Shown: positions 18,454 through 27,566, numbered from the stretch's first letter. The stretch is 64,000 nucleotides of DNA from Clostridiales bacterium (GCA_022508305.1 JAFLVM010000001.1:313347-377346); one strand, 5' to 3'. Numbers and translations are program-made. The notes: generated from the sequence alone by a model not told the origin.

Positions 18454-18484
18454 AACCTTACCGAAATATCGGTAAGGTTTTTTT
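18454..18484. terminator. Bidirectional terminator between converging genes
   Basis: AACCTTACCG and CGGTAAGGTT form a perfect 10-bp stem (18454-18463 with 18470-18479) with T and A tracts on the two sides, serving both the permease and the minus-strand helical-repeat gene. Confidence 0.9.
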
Positions 18485-18525
18485 GAAAATTTTTTGAAAT
18501 TGTTTTTAAAGGCAATCGAAAAAGT

Positions 18526-20244
18526 TTAATCTTTTGATGCAATGAAAGTGAGATACAGCGCGCGCTCTTCCTCGCCAAAGTAAGCGCTTTCGTTACTTTC
18601 CGTAAAATGCTTGTAGCTCATTGCAAGCAGGCAGTAAGCCACTTGGCGTACATTGTCGGCATCACCGCCGTGAAGTTGCTCGCCGCAGACCGACTTGAGC
18701 TGCTTGTAGGATTTTTCCAATCGTTTGGCGTCCACTCTACGCAACGTTGCGCAAAGAGTAAGAGCTTCAACGAAAATATTGTCCGTCAACAAGGTTAGTG
18801 CGGACAAATTGAGAGTGTAAAATCCGCGACTGAGAGCTACGAGAACCTTGTCGCCGTAGCCAAGGGAGATTAGTTTCTTCAAAAATTCCTTGTTTACCGT
18901 AGGCTCGGGCAAGGCTTTGCACAGCTGACCCCTAATGACGTCGATAAAACTTTCCTTGTCCTGTGGGGTGACGCTACTCAGGATTGCGCTCAGCACCATT
19001 GCACCGTCAAGAAATTTTTCCCCGTTGCCTTTGATTACTGCGCTGACGCAAAGCTTGGACAGGCAATCAATATAGGGGTAGTATTCGGCGGCAAGTCGGT
19101 AATCGTTTTGCTCTAACTGCCGCAAGAGCGCGTACTGCGCCACCACTGACAGTTGCGTGGGTACGTCGTAGTGCTGCGCCAAACTGTTGTAACCGCTGAC
19201 GTCGTCCAACCGCAAAGTCATGCCGTTGTTTATATAGGTCAAAAGAGTCACAGCCGCGCTGTCGGTCGGTACTGCCCTTAGCAAAGTCAACACTGCCTCG
19301 CGCGCCTCGTGGTACTTGCGGCAATTGAAGTACACCTTCGCGCACAAGCTGAGGGCTTCGCATCCCGCGTCCTTGTAGTGAGAAAACAGCACGTCGTTGA
19401 GCTTGAGGGTCAACTCGCCGTAACCCAACTTGGCAGCGGCAATACGGACGTATTCCATCATGTCGCCGTCGGAAATTTCTTCGCCGTAACGGGACAGTTT
19501 GCCAAGCAGTTTCTCGCAAACCTCATTGTACCCCTCTACTCGCGCCAAAATCTGTACCGCTGCGCCCATAGCCCTGTAACCTACGTCGTCCAAATTGGCA
19601 ACGCGCAGAGCCGACCGCACTCCGTCTTCCCACAGCTGTTGCGTAAGGGCTACGTAAAGCTGCGCTTCCAACGTTTCCTCGTCGTTTGTATCTATGGACA
19701 TGTACTGTCGCTGCAGCTCCTTACCCTTGAGAAGATTGCCCTCTACGTACGCGCGCTCCATTTGCATACGCAACACACGGAAATAATCAGGCGATTTGAC
19801 GTCGTAAAATTTGCTATGCGCGCCCTGCCAATTTTCCAACGTGTCGGCAAGGTAATCGACGTCGTCGTAAAAAAATTCGTCATCGAAATCCAGCGAATAC
19901 TCCCCGAGCAAGCTCTCGTCCGCGCTGTATTTGCCCGCATCTTCCTGAGACAGTTCGCCCTTGAGTTCGTTGCCGAAATATGCCATAACCATTTCCGTAG
20001 CGTCGCCAAGACTGCGAACGTCTGAGTACACGTTGTGAGTGTAGCAAAACCGCGCAAGTACTTTGCGATACGTATCAATAGCGTAGCCGATGTCACGCAG
20101 CTGACACAAACAACCAATTTGGTTGAGCATGCTTTCGTAGCTGTCAACGCGCGCAAAAAGGCAGAGGGCGTCAAAAAACTCGCCCTCGTTGACTTTGTCC
20201 AAAGCAGCGGACATTATTACCTTGTCGCTTAAATCTATTTTCAT
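18526..20244 (-). CDS. Helical-repeat (TPR-like) protein of unknown function
   Basis: A 572-residue cytosolic protein with no signal peptide or membrane helix. It is largely alpha-helical, with repeated paired-helix units (for example ALSLCAKVYFNCRKYHEAREAV near 298-320) like tetratricopeptide repeats, and an acidic Asp/Tyr-rich stretch at about 110-135 (DFDDEFFYDDVDYLAD). TPR proteins are scaffolds for protein contacts. It is followed after 14 bases by hslO upstream on the same strand, so it is probably in the hslO transcript. No closer assignment. Confidence 0.6.
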   Translation of the reverse strand: MKIDLSDKVIMSAALDKVNEGEFFDALCLFARVDSYESMLNQIGCLCQLRDIGYAIDTYRKVLARFCYTHNVYSDVRSLGDATEMVMAYFGNELKGELSQEDAGKYSADESLLGEYSLDFDDEFFYDDVDYLADTLENWQGAHSKFYDVKSPDYFRVLRMQMERAYVEGNLLKGKELQRQYMSIDTNDEETLEAQLYVALTQQLWEDGVRSALRVANLDDVGYRAMGAAVQILARVEGYNEVCEKLLGKLSRYGEEISDGDMMEYVRIAAAKLGYGELTLKLNDVLFSHYKDAGCEALSLCAKVYFNCRKYHEAREAVLTLLRAVPTDSAAVTLLTYINNGMTLRLDDVSGYNSLAQHYDVPTQLSVVAQYALLRQLEQNDYRLAAEYYPYIDCLSKLCVSAVIKGNGEKFLDGAMVLSAILSSVTPQDKESFIDVIRGQLCKALPEPTVNKEFLKKLISLGYGDKVLVALSRGFYTLNLSALTLLTDNIFVEALTLCATLRRVDAKRLEKSYKQLKSVCGEQLHGGDADNVRQVAYCLLAMSYKHFTESNESAYFGEEERALYLTFIASKD

Positions 20245-20258
20245 TTACGAAATTTCGT

Positions 20259-21125
20259 TTATTTGTTGCCAAACAGTTTGTCTATCGCCTGACGGTCGTA
20301 CGTGTACTTTTTGCCGCAGAAGTGACAGCAAACCTCAACTTGCCCCATTTCGCTAACTATGCTTTCCGCCTCCGTCCTACCGAGACTTTTGACAACGCGG
20401 TTGATTTTGCGTTTGTTGCAGTTGCACTTGTACTTGACCTCGCAGCTTTCCGTAAATACAGGGTCGAACTCGCCGAAAAACCGACGGATAACCTCCTCTG
20501 CAGTACTGCCGTCAAATTGGTAGCTCATTTCGTCCATGGCGTACATTACCGTTTCCAGTTGGAAAAGCAAATCTTCTGGGCAATTAGGCATAACCTGAAC
20601 GAACACGCCGCCTGCAGATTTGCACCGCTTTTTGTTCAGTCCGACGCCAAGCGTTACGCCGCAGGGTTGCTGCTCGCTCGTGGCATAGTAGTAGGCAAAG
20701 TCGGCGGCAATCTCGCCGCTGATTAACTTGGAAGTGCCGACGTAGGGTTGCTTGAGACCTATATCTTTGATTACCGTAAGTTGACCGTCGCGACCGACTG
20801 CCGTACCTACGTCCAAATGTCCGTCCTCTTTGACGATAGTATCTGCAACAGGGTTTTCAATATCTCCCTTTACGTGTCCGTCACCGTCCGCGCAGACGGT
20901 AATTTTGCCGAGCGGTCCGCCGCCGTCAATTGTGACGGTGAGGTAGTCCTCTTTGTTTTTGAATTCCTTGCCCATCAGCGCAGCCATGGTGAGCGCTCTG
21001 CCCATTGCCGCCGCAGCCACAGGCGAAAGGTTGTGTATTTTGATTGCTTTGTTGACTATGTCCTTGCTTTCCACAGCGGACACAATGACAGAGTTAGCAA
21101 TGATTGCTTTTGTTAAAATTGACAT
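20259..21125 (-). CDS. hslO: Redox-regulated chaperone Hsp33
   Basis: Hsp33 is a holdase switched on when oxidation releases its C-terminal zinc. The 288 residues show the family start (KAIIANSVIVSAVES), GRALTMAALMG, DGDGHVKGDIENP and the zinc-binding cysteines CNC and CHFC in the last 60 residues. The start ATG at 21125 has a copy of the dispersed element immediately upstream, whose GTAGG takes the place of a ribosome binding site. Confidence 0.96.
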   Translation of the reverse strand: MSILTKAIIANSVIVSAVESKDIVNKAIKIHNLSPVAAAAMGRALTMAALMGKEFKNKEDYLTVTIDGGGPLGKITVCADGDGHVKGDIENPVADTIVKEDGHLDVGTAVGRDGQLTVIKDIGLKQPYVGTSKLISGEIAADFAYYYATSEQQPCGVTLGVGLNKKRCKSAGGVFVQVMPNCPEDLLFQLETVMYAMDEMSYQFDGSTAEEVIRRFFGEFDPVFTESCEVKYKCNCNKRKINRVVKSLGRTEAESIVSEMGQVEVCCHFCGKKYTYDRQAIDKLFGNK

Positions 21126-21153
21126 TTTTCCTACCCCATGTCACGAAATTTAG
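21123..21153 (+). repeat. ACCCCATGT dispersed element, copy 4 (at hslO start)
   Basis: TTTTTCCTACCCCATGTCAC then GAAATTTAG, core at 21133-21141. It abuts the hslO ATG; on the minus strand it reads GGGGTAGGAAAAATG. It shares its downstream arm (CACGA..TTTAG) with the copy at 44432. Confidence 0.85.
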
Positions 21154-21162
21154 TTAAAACCG

Positions 21163-21882
21163 TTATCTTTTCGTAGCGTAAAAAGTAATGCGCAGGCTTT
21201 CGTCTGAAAGCGGTTTGCCGTAGTCGGAGCTTACTTCAACAATATCGAAACCTGCAAGTTCCAAGGCGCGATTTACTTCACTTGGCGTATGTACGAACTG
21301 CGTGTGAAATTCATCGAATCGACTGTATGCCCCATCGCTGTTTTGAGCGAATAACGTCAAATTCATTTCTACGCTACCCTCTTTAAGACTGTTGCACCAA
21401 AGTAGCGTTTCCTTGTCGTCATCCCAATAAAAGACGTTGTTGCCCACTACTTGAGACAGCTTGTAGGGCGATGAAACGTCAAACACAAATGGCGCGCCCG
21501 ACTTGAGAGCCGCCGCCACCGCAGTAAAAAAGGGCGCAAGCTCCATTGGCTTTAGGTAGTTCACTCCGTCGTTGACGCAGACAGCCATGTCTACGGCGTG
21601 AGGTAGAGACAGCTTTCGCATGTCCTGCTGTACCAGCTTTGCCCGACATTTTGTCCGCGCCACTGTCAGCATTTCCGCGCTTTGGTCCACTCCCACTACG
21701 GCAAGCCCCTTCTCTACAAGAAGTTTGGTCATTTTGCCCGTGCCGCATGCAACGTCTACAACCTCGCGCGCGCCGTGTGAGCTTGCTACGCCATACAAAT
21801 ATTGCGACCAACTTTCGTAGTCGCAATCATTTTGTGTAAACTTATCGTAATATTTTGCCAATATCGAATAGTTTTGTTGCAT
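21163..21882 (-). CDS. Class I SAM-dependent methyltransferase
   Basis: A 239-residue cytosolic protein with a Rossmann methyltransferase fold: motif I VVDVACGTGKMTKLL near residue 41, the acidic end of the second strand VVGVDQSAEML and motif IV region AVCVNDGVNYL. The C-terminal half (FDEFHTQFVHTPSEV, FYATKR) is typical of the methyltransf_25 group acting on small molecules or unknown targets. It lies 2 bases after the upstream membrane-protein gene, so the two are co-transcribed. Substrate cannot be inferred. Confidence 0.82.
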   Translation of the reverse strand: MQQNYSILAKYYDKFTQNDCDYESWSQYLYGVASSHGAREVVDVACGTGKMTKLLVEKGLAVVGVDQSAEMLTVARTKCRAKLVQQDMRKLSLPHAVDMAVCVNDGVNYLKPMELAPFFTAVAAALKSGAPFVFDVSSPYKLSQVVGNNVFYWDDDKETLLWCNSLKEGSVEMNLTLFAQNSDGAYSRFDEFHTQFVHTPSEVNRALELAGFDIVEVSSDYGKPLSDESLRITFYATKR

Positions 21883-21884
21883 TG

Positions 21885-23000
21885 TTAGTCTTTGTTTTCT
21901 TCCGTGTCGTAAGCGTCCGCGTCAGGTTGCGCGTAGGCGTCTTCCTCGCTGCCTGCAATTGCGTCTGCCTCTGCCGTTTCTTGTACTGCGGGGGTTTCAA
22001 CCGTTTCCTCTACCGATTTAACCGACTTGGATTTCTTGCCCTTTGCCTTCTTGGCAGGCTCGGATTGCTCTTGCTCTGCTACTGCTTCCTCGGCAGGCAA
22101 TGGTTGCTTTGATTGCTTCTTTTTCTTCACTTCCACAGGGTGGAACAGCGCAAAAGTCTTCATCATGTGTGTTTGCCACACGAGCGGGAAGTACAGTCCG
22201 CCGAACATAATCAGAACAATTAAGAACAACTGCTGCAGCATGCTGTTTTGGAACACGAAGTACAACGCGATGGGAATAAGCGCCAAAACAAGGTGAATGA
22301 GGTTGGGAAGCACGTTTAGCCACATAAGGCGCCAGCTGTCGCTTAAATTTTGCTTAACTGATTGCTTGTAGGTGACGGATACGGAACAAAGTATCATCAA
22401 ATAGGTGACCACGAACAGCGCAATTATTGCCAGCACCACCGTACAAACTATTGCCGCCCAAAGTACGATTGGTCTCAACCAAGTGTAGAAAGCGTAAATG
22501 CCGAATACCGACAGCGAAATGATAGCGTTGGTAACAAAAGCGTACAAAATGTTTGCTTTGATACCTTTTCCTAAGCTTTTGAATACGCCTACGGCAGACA
22601 GTTTACCCGTCCAAAACGCGTCGCGAATCACCGCGAAACCGCCGGACAAAATTACCGTTACAAGCATTGACGAAACCACTGTCATCCAGCCGTAAAACAT
22701 GTTGCTCTTGTGGATTTCGGTGGCATAGTACATGTCAAGGTTGATCCAAGCGCCGGTGGAAAAGCCAAAGCTGTTCAACACGGGCAAGGACTGTTGCAGC
22801 AGAGTTTGTTGGTAGCCTGCAAGCAACAGAACGACGAATATCGGCATGAGGCAAATAACCATCAAAAAGTTGTAGCCAAACATTCTCCAAATATTTTCGC
22901 GGTAGATGACCTTAAAAAACTTCCAGGTGTTGAGCCTGTTCAGACGTTTGGTAACGTGCGAATTGCGCTCGTTTTCCAGTTTGATTTTGCTGTAATCCAT
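21885..23000 (-). CDS. DUF624/YesL-like membrane protein with acidic tail
   Basis: A 371-residue protein with about six membrane helices between residues 40 and 285. The segment KFFKVIYRENIWRMFGYNFLMVICLMPIFVV and the repeated NLSDSWRLMWLNVLPNLI resemble the DUF624 (YesL) family, often near transporters but of unknown role. The C-terminal 85 residues are low-complexity, first Lys-rich and then Glu/Asp/Ala-rich, and cytosolic by the positive-inside rule. Two further membrane proteins of this general build are at 30.2-32.0 kb. Confidence 0.6.
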   Translation of the reverse strand: MDYSKIKLENERNSHVTKRLNRLNTWKFFKVIYRENIWRMFGYNFLMVICLMPIFVVLLLAGYQQTLLQQSLPVLNSFGFSTGAWINLDMYYATEIHKSNMFYGWMTVVSSMLVTVILSGGFAVIRDAFWTGKLSAVGVFKSLGKGIKANILYAFVTNAIISLSVFGIYAFYTWLRPIVLWAAIVCTVVLAIIALFVVTYLMILCSVSVTYKQSVKQNLSDSWRLMWLNVLPNLIHLVLALIPIALYFVFQNSMLQQLFLIVLIMFGGLYFPLVWQTHMMKTFALFHPVEVKKKKQSKQPLPAEEAVAEQEQSEPAKKAKGKKSKSVKSVEETVETPAVQETAEADAIAGSEEDAYAQPDADAYDTEENKD

Positions 23001-23201
23001 ACTTATTTCCTTTTACAGTGGATTTGGGGAAATTTTGACGTGCTCAACGTTGCTAATCGTTTAAGCGCGCAAAAATACTTATACAGTATATCATAGAATA
23101 TATTTTCTTTCAAGTAAATAAGTATAAAAATTCCGTCAAAACACCCTATCGTACTGTCAAAATTCCGCTGCGGTATACATAAAATATCAAAAAGGAGTTG
23201 T

Positions 23202-24170
23202 ATGACTAATATTGCTATCGTTGGAGCAACGGGGCTTGTGGGGGAAAAGCTTTGCGACGTCGTTGCGGACAAACTACCAAACGCCAACGTGAGGTTGTTC
23301 GGTAACACCTCTGTGGGAACAAAGGTTATTTTCCGTAACAAGCCCGTGACAGTAGAAAGCTGCGACAATTTAACTTGCGGCGAACTGGACTACGCTTTGT
23401 TTATGGCAACGGAGGACGTTGCTGCGCAGTACGTTCCTGCGCTTACCAAAAAAGGCGTCACCTGCATAGACAACAGTTCGTATTTCCGTTTGAAAAAGGA
23501 CGTTCCGCTTGTAGTACCCTGTATCAACGGCGAACTTGCAAAAGGACGCAGGCTGATTGCCAATCCAAACTGTTCCACTATTCAAGTCGTCGTAGCCGTC
23601 AACGCCCTCAAAAGTCTCTGCCCAACCAAGATGCTTGCCGTCACCTACCAATCGGTTAGCGGCGCAGGAAAGGCGGGACTCAGCGACCTTGTAGAAGGCA
23701 ACGGCTACGGTAAATTACGCGGTTTTTCCCACCCCATATCAAATAATGTAATTCCTTACATAGGAAAAATTCGCAAGGACGGGTTTACTACGGAAGAGCG
23801 AAAACTCACCGACGAAAGCCGAAAAATTTTAGATTTGCCCCGCCTCAAGGTCAACAGCTTTTGCGCGCGCGTACCCGTAACTGTCGGACACTGCGTATTT
23901 GTAAACCTGCATTTCAAAGAAAAGGTAGATTTGGACAAAATTCGCGCCCTGCTAAAAAAGGCCGAAAACGTACTGCTTTTCGACGACGCGGAAAACGAGC
24001 TGTACCCAATGCCCATGATGCTTAGAAACACCAAATACGTAGGCGTAGGACGAATCGTCAAGGATCCAACCGCAAACGCCGTGAATTTTTTTGTTGTGGC
24101 GGACAATTTGCTTAGAGGCGCCGCCTACAATGCTTACGAAATCTTGGAATATTTGATGCAAAATACTTAA
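23202..24170 (+). CDS. asd: Aspartate-semialdehyde dehydrogenase
   Basis: Asd reduces aspartyl phosphate to aspartate semialdehyde, the branch point to lysine/DAP, threonine and methionine. The 322-residue protein has the NADP-binding VGATGLVGE near residue 7, the catalytic Cys124 in NPNCST, SVSGAGKAG, and the substrate/catalytic RVPVTVGH motif. A good Shine-Dalgarno (AAGGAG) precedes the ATG. It is followed on the same strand by dapA (72-base gap) and dapB. A copy of the dispersed element encodes GFSHPISNN at the place where homologues have a similar F-P-x-x-I-x-x-N sequence. Confidence 0.95.
   Translation: MTNIAIVGATGLVGEKLCDVVADKLPNANVRLFGNTSVGTKVIFRNKPVTVESCDNLTCGELDYALFMATEDVAAQYVPALTKKGVTCIDNSSYFRLKKDVPLVVPCINGELAKGRRLIANPNCSTIQVVVAVNALKSLCPTKMLAVTYQSVSGAGKAGLSDLVEGNGYGKLRGFSHPISNNVIPYIGKIRKDGFTTEERKLTDESRKILDLPRLKVNSFCARVPVTVGHCVFVNLHFKEKVDLDKIRALLKKAENVLLFDDAENELYPMPMMLRNTKYVGVGRIVKDPTANAVNFFVVADNLLRGAAYNAYEILEYLMQNT
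23722..23748 (+). repeat. ACCCCATGT-like element, copy 5 (inside asd)
   Basis: TTTTTCCCACCCCATATCAA; the core at 23731-23739 has one change (ATAT for ATGT). It keeps the full upstream T5-CCC arm. Confidence 0.7.
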
Positions 24171-24242
24171 TTTGTGAAATAAAATAGAAATTTCGCAAAA
24201 AAACATTTGCAATCATACTAATTTAATAAAGGTGGAATTAAA

Positions 24243-25130
24243 ATGAACACTTTGATTACTGCGCTTGCTACACCCTACGTAAATGGTGAGATAGACACGT
24301 ACAGCTACGAAAAACTCGTGGCTTTTCAGCTTGAAAATGGCGTTGACGCATTGCTTGCAGTGGGCACTACTGCCGAATCGCAACTACTTGACCTGTGCGA
24401 AAAGAAATTGCTTGTGAAAATCACCAAGAGAATGGCGGGGAACACTCCCGTATTCGTGGGTGTAGACGGACGGGGAACCTACGAGGCGACACTCAACGCA
24501 ACCGTCGCGGAAGAATGGGGCGCAGACGGCTTGCTTGTTGCTCCGCCAGCGTTCGTCAAGTGCACTCCTGAAGGATACTTGAAGCACGTAGAGGCAATCA
24601 GTCAAGCGGTGAACATTCCTTTGATGCTGTACAACGCCCCATCGCGGTGTAATTACATACTGGACAAAGATGTCGTCAAGCAACTGGCAAAAGTAGCTAC
24701 TTATCTCAAAGACGCAGGCAGCGATCTTGACTACACTGCCGACCTCGCCAAACACCTCAAAGTGTTGTGCGGAAATGACTTTTTGCTACCCCATATGCTA
24801 AATTCAGGCGCTGTCGGCGTTGTGTCGGTGGTATCTAACGTGGCGCCAAAATTGACAAGAGAAGTACTCAATAGGAATGAGCAACTCCCCTGTCAACAGT
24901 GTGATAAAAATTCCAAACAAGACGGAAGCGATGACGAGAAAGTAACGTTGTTTAAAACACTTGCGCAGCTGTCAATGCTTGAGGTCAGTCCAATCGCAAT
25001 CAAATACATGCTGTACAAAAAGGGGATTTTCAACAGCTACGAAATGCGTCTGCCATTGACGTCTGCGAAAGAAAATACGCGAATTCAGATAGATAGAATG
25101 TGGGAAGAAAGTAGCGATTTGCTCAATTAG
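24243..25130 (+). CDS. dapA: 4-hydroxy-tetrahydrodipicolinate synthase, divergent
   Basis: DapA condenses aspartate semialdehyde with pyruvate. The 295-residue TIM barrel keeps the Schiff-base lysine Lys156 in YLKDAGSD, the catalytic Tyr130 in MLYNAPSR and the GTT loop at 41-43, although the usual GTTGE reads GTTAE. After about residue 212 there is an insertion of about 20 polar residues including LPCQQCDKNSKQDGSDD, which family members lack; it would form a CxxC-bearing loop. Located between asd and dapB in one operon. Function is likely retained, but regulation or assembly may differ. Confidence 0.9.
   Translation: MNTLITALATPYVNGEIDTYSYEKLVAFQLENGVDALLAVGTTAESQLLDLCEKKLLVKITKRMAGNTPVFVGVDGRGTYEATLNATVAEEWGADGLLVAPPAFVKCTPEGYLKHVEAISQAVNIPLMLYNAPSRCNYILDKDVVKQLAKVATYLKDAGSDLDYTADLAKHLKVLCGNDFLLPHMLNSGAVGVVSVVSNVAPKLTREVLNRNEQLPCQQCDKNSKQDGSDDEKVTLFKTLAQLSMLEVSPIAIKYMLYKKGIFNSYEMRLPLTSAKENTRIQIDRMWEESSDLLN
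24781..24805 (+). repeat. ACCCCATGT-like element, copy 6 (inside dapA)
   Basis: TTTTTGCTACCCCATATGCT, core at 24789-24797 with one change, encoding LLPHML in dapA. Confidence 0.6.
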
Positions 25131-25152
25131 TTGATTGAAAAAGGAGTTAAAT

Positions 25153-25779
25153 ATGGTTATTGCAGTGTATGGCGCGAAAGGACGCGTAGGTAGCAAGGTT
25201 GTTGAAATTGCCGAACAGCGCGGACACACGGTGTACCCTATTGATATATCTATTGGCAATGAACCTCCATCCGACGAACATATCGACGTCGTGATTGACT
25301 TTTCAACGGCGGCGGCGACTGCTGAAGTGTGTGAATTTTGCGGACTGCACCGTTGCGGACTTGTCAGCGGGGTCACAGGACGAAACGAAGGACAATCACA
25401 GCAAATTGAACAGCTTGCAAGGGAGCTGCCCGTTGTAACAAAGAGCAATTTTTCCGTTGGCGTAGACGTGCTCAACCGCATTTGTGAAATTGTTGCCAAA
25501 GAGCTTGCCGATTGGGATTGTGAGATAATTGAAATTCACCGCAAAGGAAAGTTGGACGCGCCGAGCGGTACTGCCAAAAGCCTTGCCGTCAGTGTTGCCC
25601 GTCAAAAAAGTTTCAAAAAAGTGACGGTACACTCCTTACGCTGCGGAAGCAACTTCGGCAAACACGAGGTCATTTTTGCAACGAACGGCGAAAGCCTGAC
25701 ATTTACTCACCAAGCGGAAAACGTGGAAATATTTGCAAAAGGCGCGGTTCTCGCTGCCGAAAAACTTGTAAAACAATAA
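25153..25779 (+). CDS. dapB: 4-hydroxy-tetrahydrodipicolinate reductase, short form
   Basis: DapB reduces the DapA product to tetrahydrodipicolinate, the substrate of Ddh. It has the dinucleotide-binding GAKGRVGSKV at residue 6, DFSTAAAT, SGVTG, SNFSVGVDVL and the substrate motif EIHRKGKLDAPSGTA, in which the usual HH pair is HR. At 208 residues it is shorter than the usual 240-270, with the segment before DFST reduced. The ATG at 25153 follows AAGGAG; an upstream in-frame TTG overlaps that site and is rejected. Last gene of the asd-dapA-dapB run, followed by a terminator. Confidence 0.94.
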   Translation: MVIAVYGAKGRVGSKVVEIAEQRGHTVYPIDISIGNEPPSDEHIDVVIDFSTAAATAEVCEFCGLHRCGLVSGVTGRNEGQSQQIEQLARELPVVTKSNFSVGVDVLNRICEIVAKELADWDCEIIEIHRKGKLDAPSGTAKSLAVSVARQKSFKKVTVHSLRCGSNFGKHEVIFATNGESLTFTHQAENVEIFAKGAVLAAEKLVKQ

Positions 25780-25782
25780 AAA

Positions 25783-25817
25783 ACGGTACGCGCAAAAAGC
25801 GTACCGTTTTTTTGTTA
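25783..25817. terminator. Bidirectional terminator after dapB
   Basis: AACGGTACGC and GCGTACCGTT form a 10-bp stem with an AAAAA loop, an A tract before it and a T tract after it, shared by dapB and the converging small membrane gene. Confidence 0.92.
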
Positions 25818-25836
25818 TACTAATTGATTTTCAAGA

Positions 25837-26145
25837 TTATCTTCTTCTGCTTCTCATCGCCGACACGACAATACCCAAAATTATGCCGGGGAAGATTACA
25901 AACACAAATACAACGCCAATGATTATCAGCGTAACTAAGTTCATTCCGAACAGCGTTAGCCCCTCTTCGCCGTCGCCGTCGGTTTCTTCAACTTCCGGAA
26001 GCGTGTAGCCGCTGTCAACCTCACTGTCGGGAGCCTCTTCGGCAAAGGCGCGCTGAACGAATGAGTAATTTGCAACGAATAACGTCGCAAGCAACACTGC
26101 AACCACTAAAAATATTGTTAACGCTTTAAGTTTCGTTTTCGTCAT
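25837..26145 (-). CDS. Small secreted/membrane protein of unknown function
   Basis: A 102-residue protein. Residues 1-35 look like a signal peptide with cleavage after AFA (before EEAPDSE). An acidic extracellular segment (about 36-62, EVEETDGDGEEG) follows, then one membrane helix (about 66-93) and a short basic tail SAMRSRRR that would lie in the cytosol. GGAGG precedes the ATG. It is monocistronic between two gene sets. No family recognised; the layout suits an envelope or stress peptide. Confidence 0.65.
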   Translation of the reverse strand: MTKTKLKALTIFLVVAVLLATLFVANYSFVQRAFAEEAPDSEVDSGYTLPEVEETDGDGEEGLTLFGMNLVTLIIIGVVFVFVIFPGIILGIVVSAMRSRRR

Positions 26146-26244
26146 GTTAGTTCCTCCAATTTCGAATGGACCATTACAGTATATATTAAAATACAGTACT
26201 TTGTCAACAGTGATTTACTATTTGAGGCGATGGAGTTTCGAGCC

Positions 26245-27549
26245 TTACTGTTTTTTACGAAGTATATCTCCTGCGGTGAGCTTGTACGGGCAGTTGACGG
26301 TGAGGATTTGTTTTACCTTGTTGCAAACTTCAACTTCATTGCCCTTGTCGTCTACGGCGCGCTCAACGGTAAAGGTTTTGCCGCAGTCGCTTGTTGCAGA
26401 CAACACTTCGAGAGTTTCGCCCACTACAAACTTGTTGCGTTGTTCGATTACCGCGTGACCGTAGCTACATTCCTTGACTACCGCTACGAATTTGTATTCC
26501 TCTACTGCCTTGCTTGATGGGTAGTACTGGCGGCTTTCCTGCTCGTCAAAGTAGAAGCCCGTGGTATACTCGCGGTGAGACGCCTTGTTAAGCTCGGCAT
26601 TTAGCTCCCGCACAAGTTCGGGAGTAAATTTTCCCGCGTAAATTGCATCGAGCGCGCGCCTGTACGCCGCCACCACCGTCGCAACGTAGAAGGAAGATTT
26701 CATACGCCCTTCAATCTTGAAGCTGACAATGCCTGCGTTAATCAACTCAGGCAAGTGAGCAAGCATGTTCATATCTTTGGAATTGAAAATGTAAGTGCCG
26801 CGTTCGTCTTCCATAACGGGCATACCGTCCTCACGGCTGACTTCCCTTACTTCCCACTGCCAACGGCAGGCCTGCACACACTCGCCGCGATTGCTGTTGC
26901 GGTTTGTGAGATAGTTAGACATCAAACAACGCCCCGAATAGCTGACGCACATGGCGCCGTGTACGAACGCTTCCAGCTGCACGTTTGGACAAAATTTGGA
27001 AATCTCCGCAATTTCTCTAAGCGGCACTTCCCGAGCAAGCACTACGCGTTCGCAGCCCTGTTTCCTCCAAAAGTCAACAGCGTACTTGTTGGTGGTATTA
27101 GCCTGGGTGGACACGTGTATCGTCAAACTGCTGTGAGCGCGGACGTAATCCAATACGCCTACGTCGGAAATCAGAACCGCGTCCACTTTCGCCTGTTCCA
27201 AAACCTTGAGGTAGTCGCCAAGGTCGTCAAAGTCCACGTTGCTTGCAAAAATATTTAGCGTAACGTAGACTTTTTTCCCAAGACCGTGCGCAAAGCTTGC
27301 CGCCTCGGAAATTTCTTCGTCGGTGAAGTTGTCGGCAAATGCTCTAAGTCCGTACCGCTTGCCTGCAAGGTATACCGCGTCCGCGCCGAAGTGGAAAGCC
27401 GTTTGCAGCTTTTCCATATTACCTGCCGGGGCGAGCAGTTCCACTTTTTCGATTTTGGAAGTAGTTTTTCTTTTAGTTTTGGTTGTTATGTCAGTCATAG
27501 TAACGTGTAAAGATAAAGTATTTTTTTTGCTGTCTCTTTTACAGCTCAC
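26245..27549 (-). CDS. trhP: Peptidase-U32-like tRNA 5-hydroxyuridine synthase TrhP
   Basis: U32 proteins of the TrhP/YegQ group take part in prephenate-dependent hydroxylation of uridine 34 in tRNA. The protein begins its fold with VELLAPAGNMEKLQTAFHFGADAVYLAG and has the U32 signature EAFVHGAMCVSYSGRCLMSNYL followed by NRGECVQACRW, whose cysteines are typical of the group. The paired trmR gene just upstream supports the tRNA role, as in the Bacillus yrrMNO operon. The start is uncertain: the GTG at 27549 lies 16 bases after the trmR stop, and an ATG at 27498 would remove 17 atypical residues; neither has a good ribosome site. Length from the GTG is 434. Confidence 0.85.
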   Translation of the reverse strand: MSCKRDSKKNTLSLHVTMTDITTKTKRKTTSKIEKVELLAPAGNMEKLQTAFHFGADAVYLAGKRYGLRAFADNFTDEEISEAASFAHGLGKKVYVTLNIFASNVDFDDLGDYLKVLEQAKVDAVLISDVGVLDYVRAHSSLTIHVSTQANTTNKYAVDFWRKQGCERVVLAREVPLREIAEISKFCPNVQLEAFVHGAMCVSYSGRCLMSNYLTNRNSNRGECVQACRWQWEVREVSREDGMPVMEDERGTYIFNSKDMNMLAHLPELINAGIVSFKIEGRMKSSFYVATVVAAYRRALDAIYAGKFTPELVRELNAELNKASHREYTTGFYFDEQESRQYYPSSKAVEEYKFVAVVKECSYGHAVIEQRNKFVVGETLEVLSATSDCGKTFTVERAVDDKGNEVEVCNKVKQILTVNCPYKLTAGDILRKKQ

Positions 27550-27566
27550 ACAAAGACGAGGGTGTT
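27537..27566. repeat. Second dispersed repeat, copy 1 (trmR-trhP junction)
   Basis: This segment, from TTTTACAGCTCACACAAAG to CGAGGGTGTT, matches 50159-50187 at 27 of 29 positions. It spans the junction between trmR and trhP. Confidence 0.65.
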
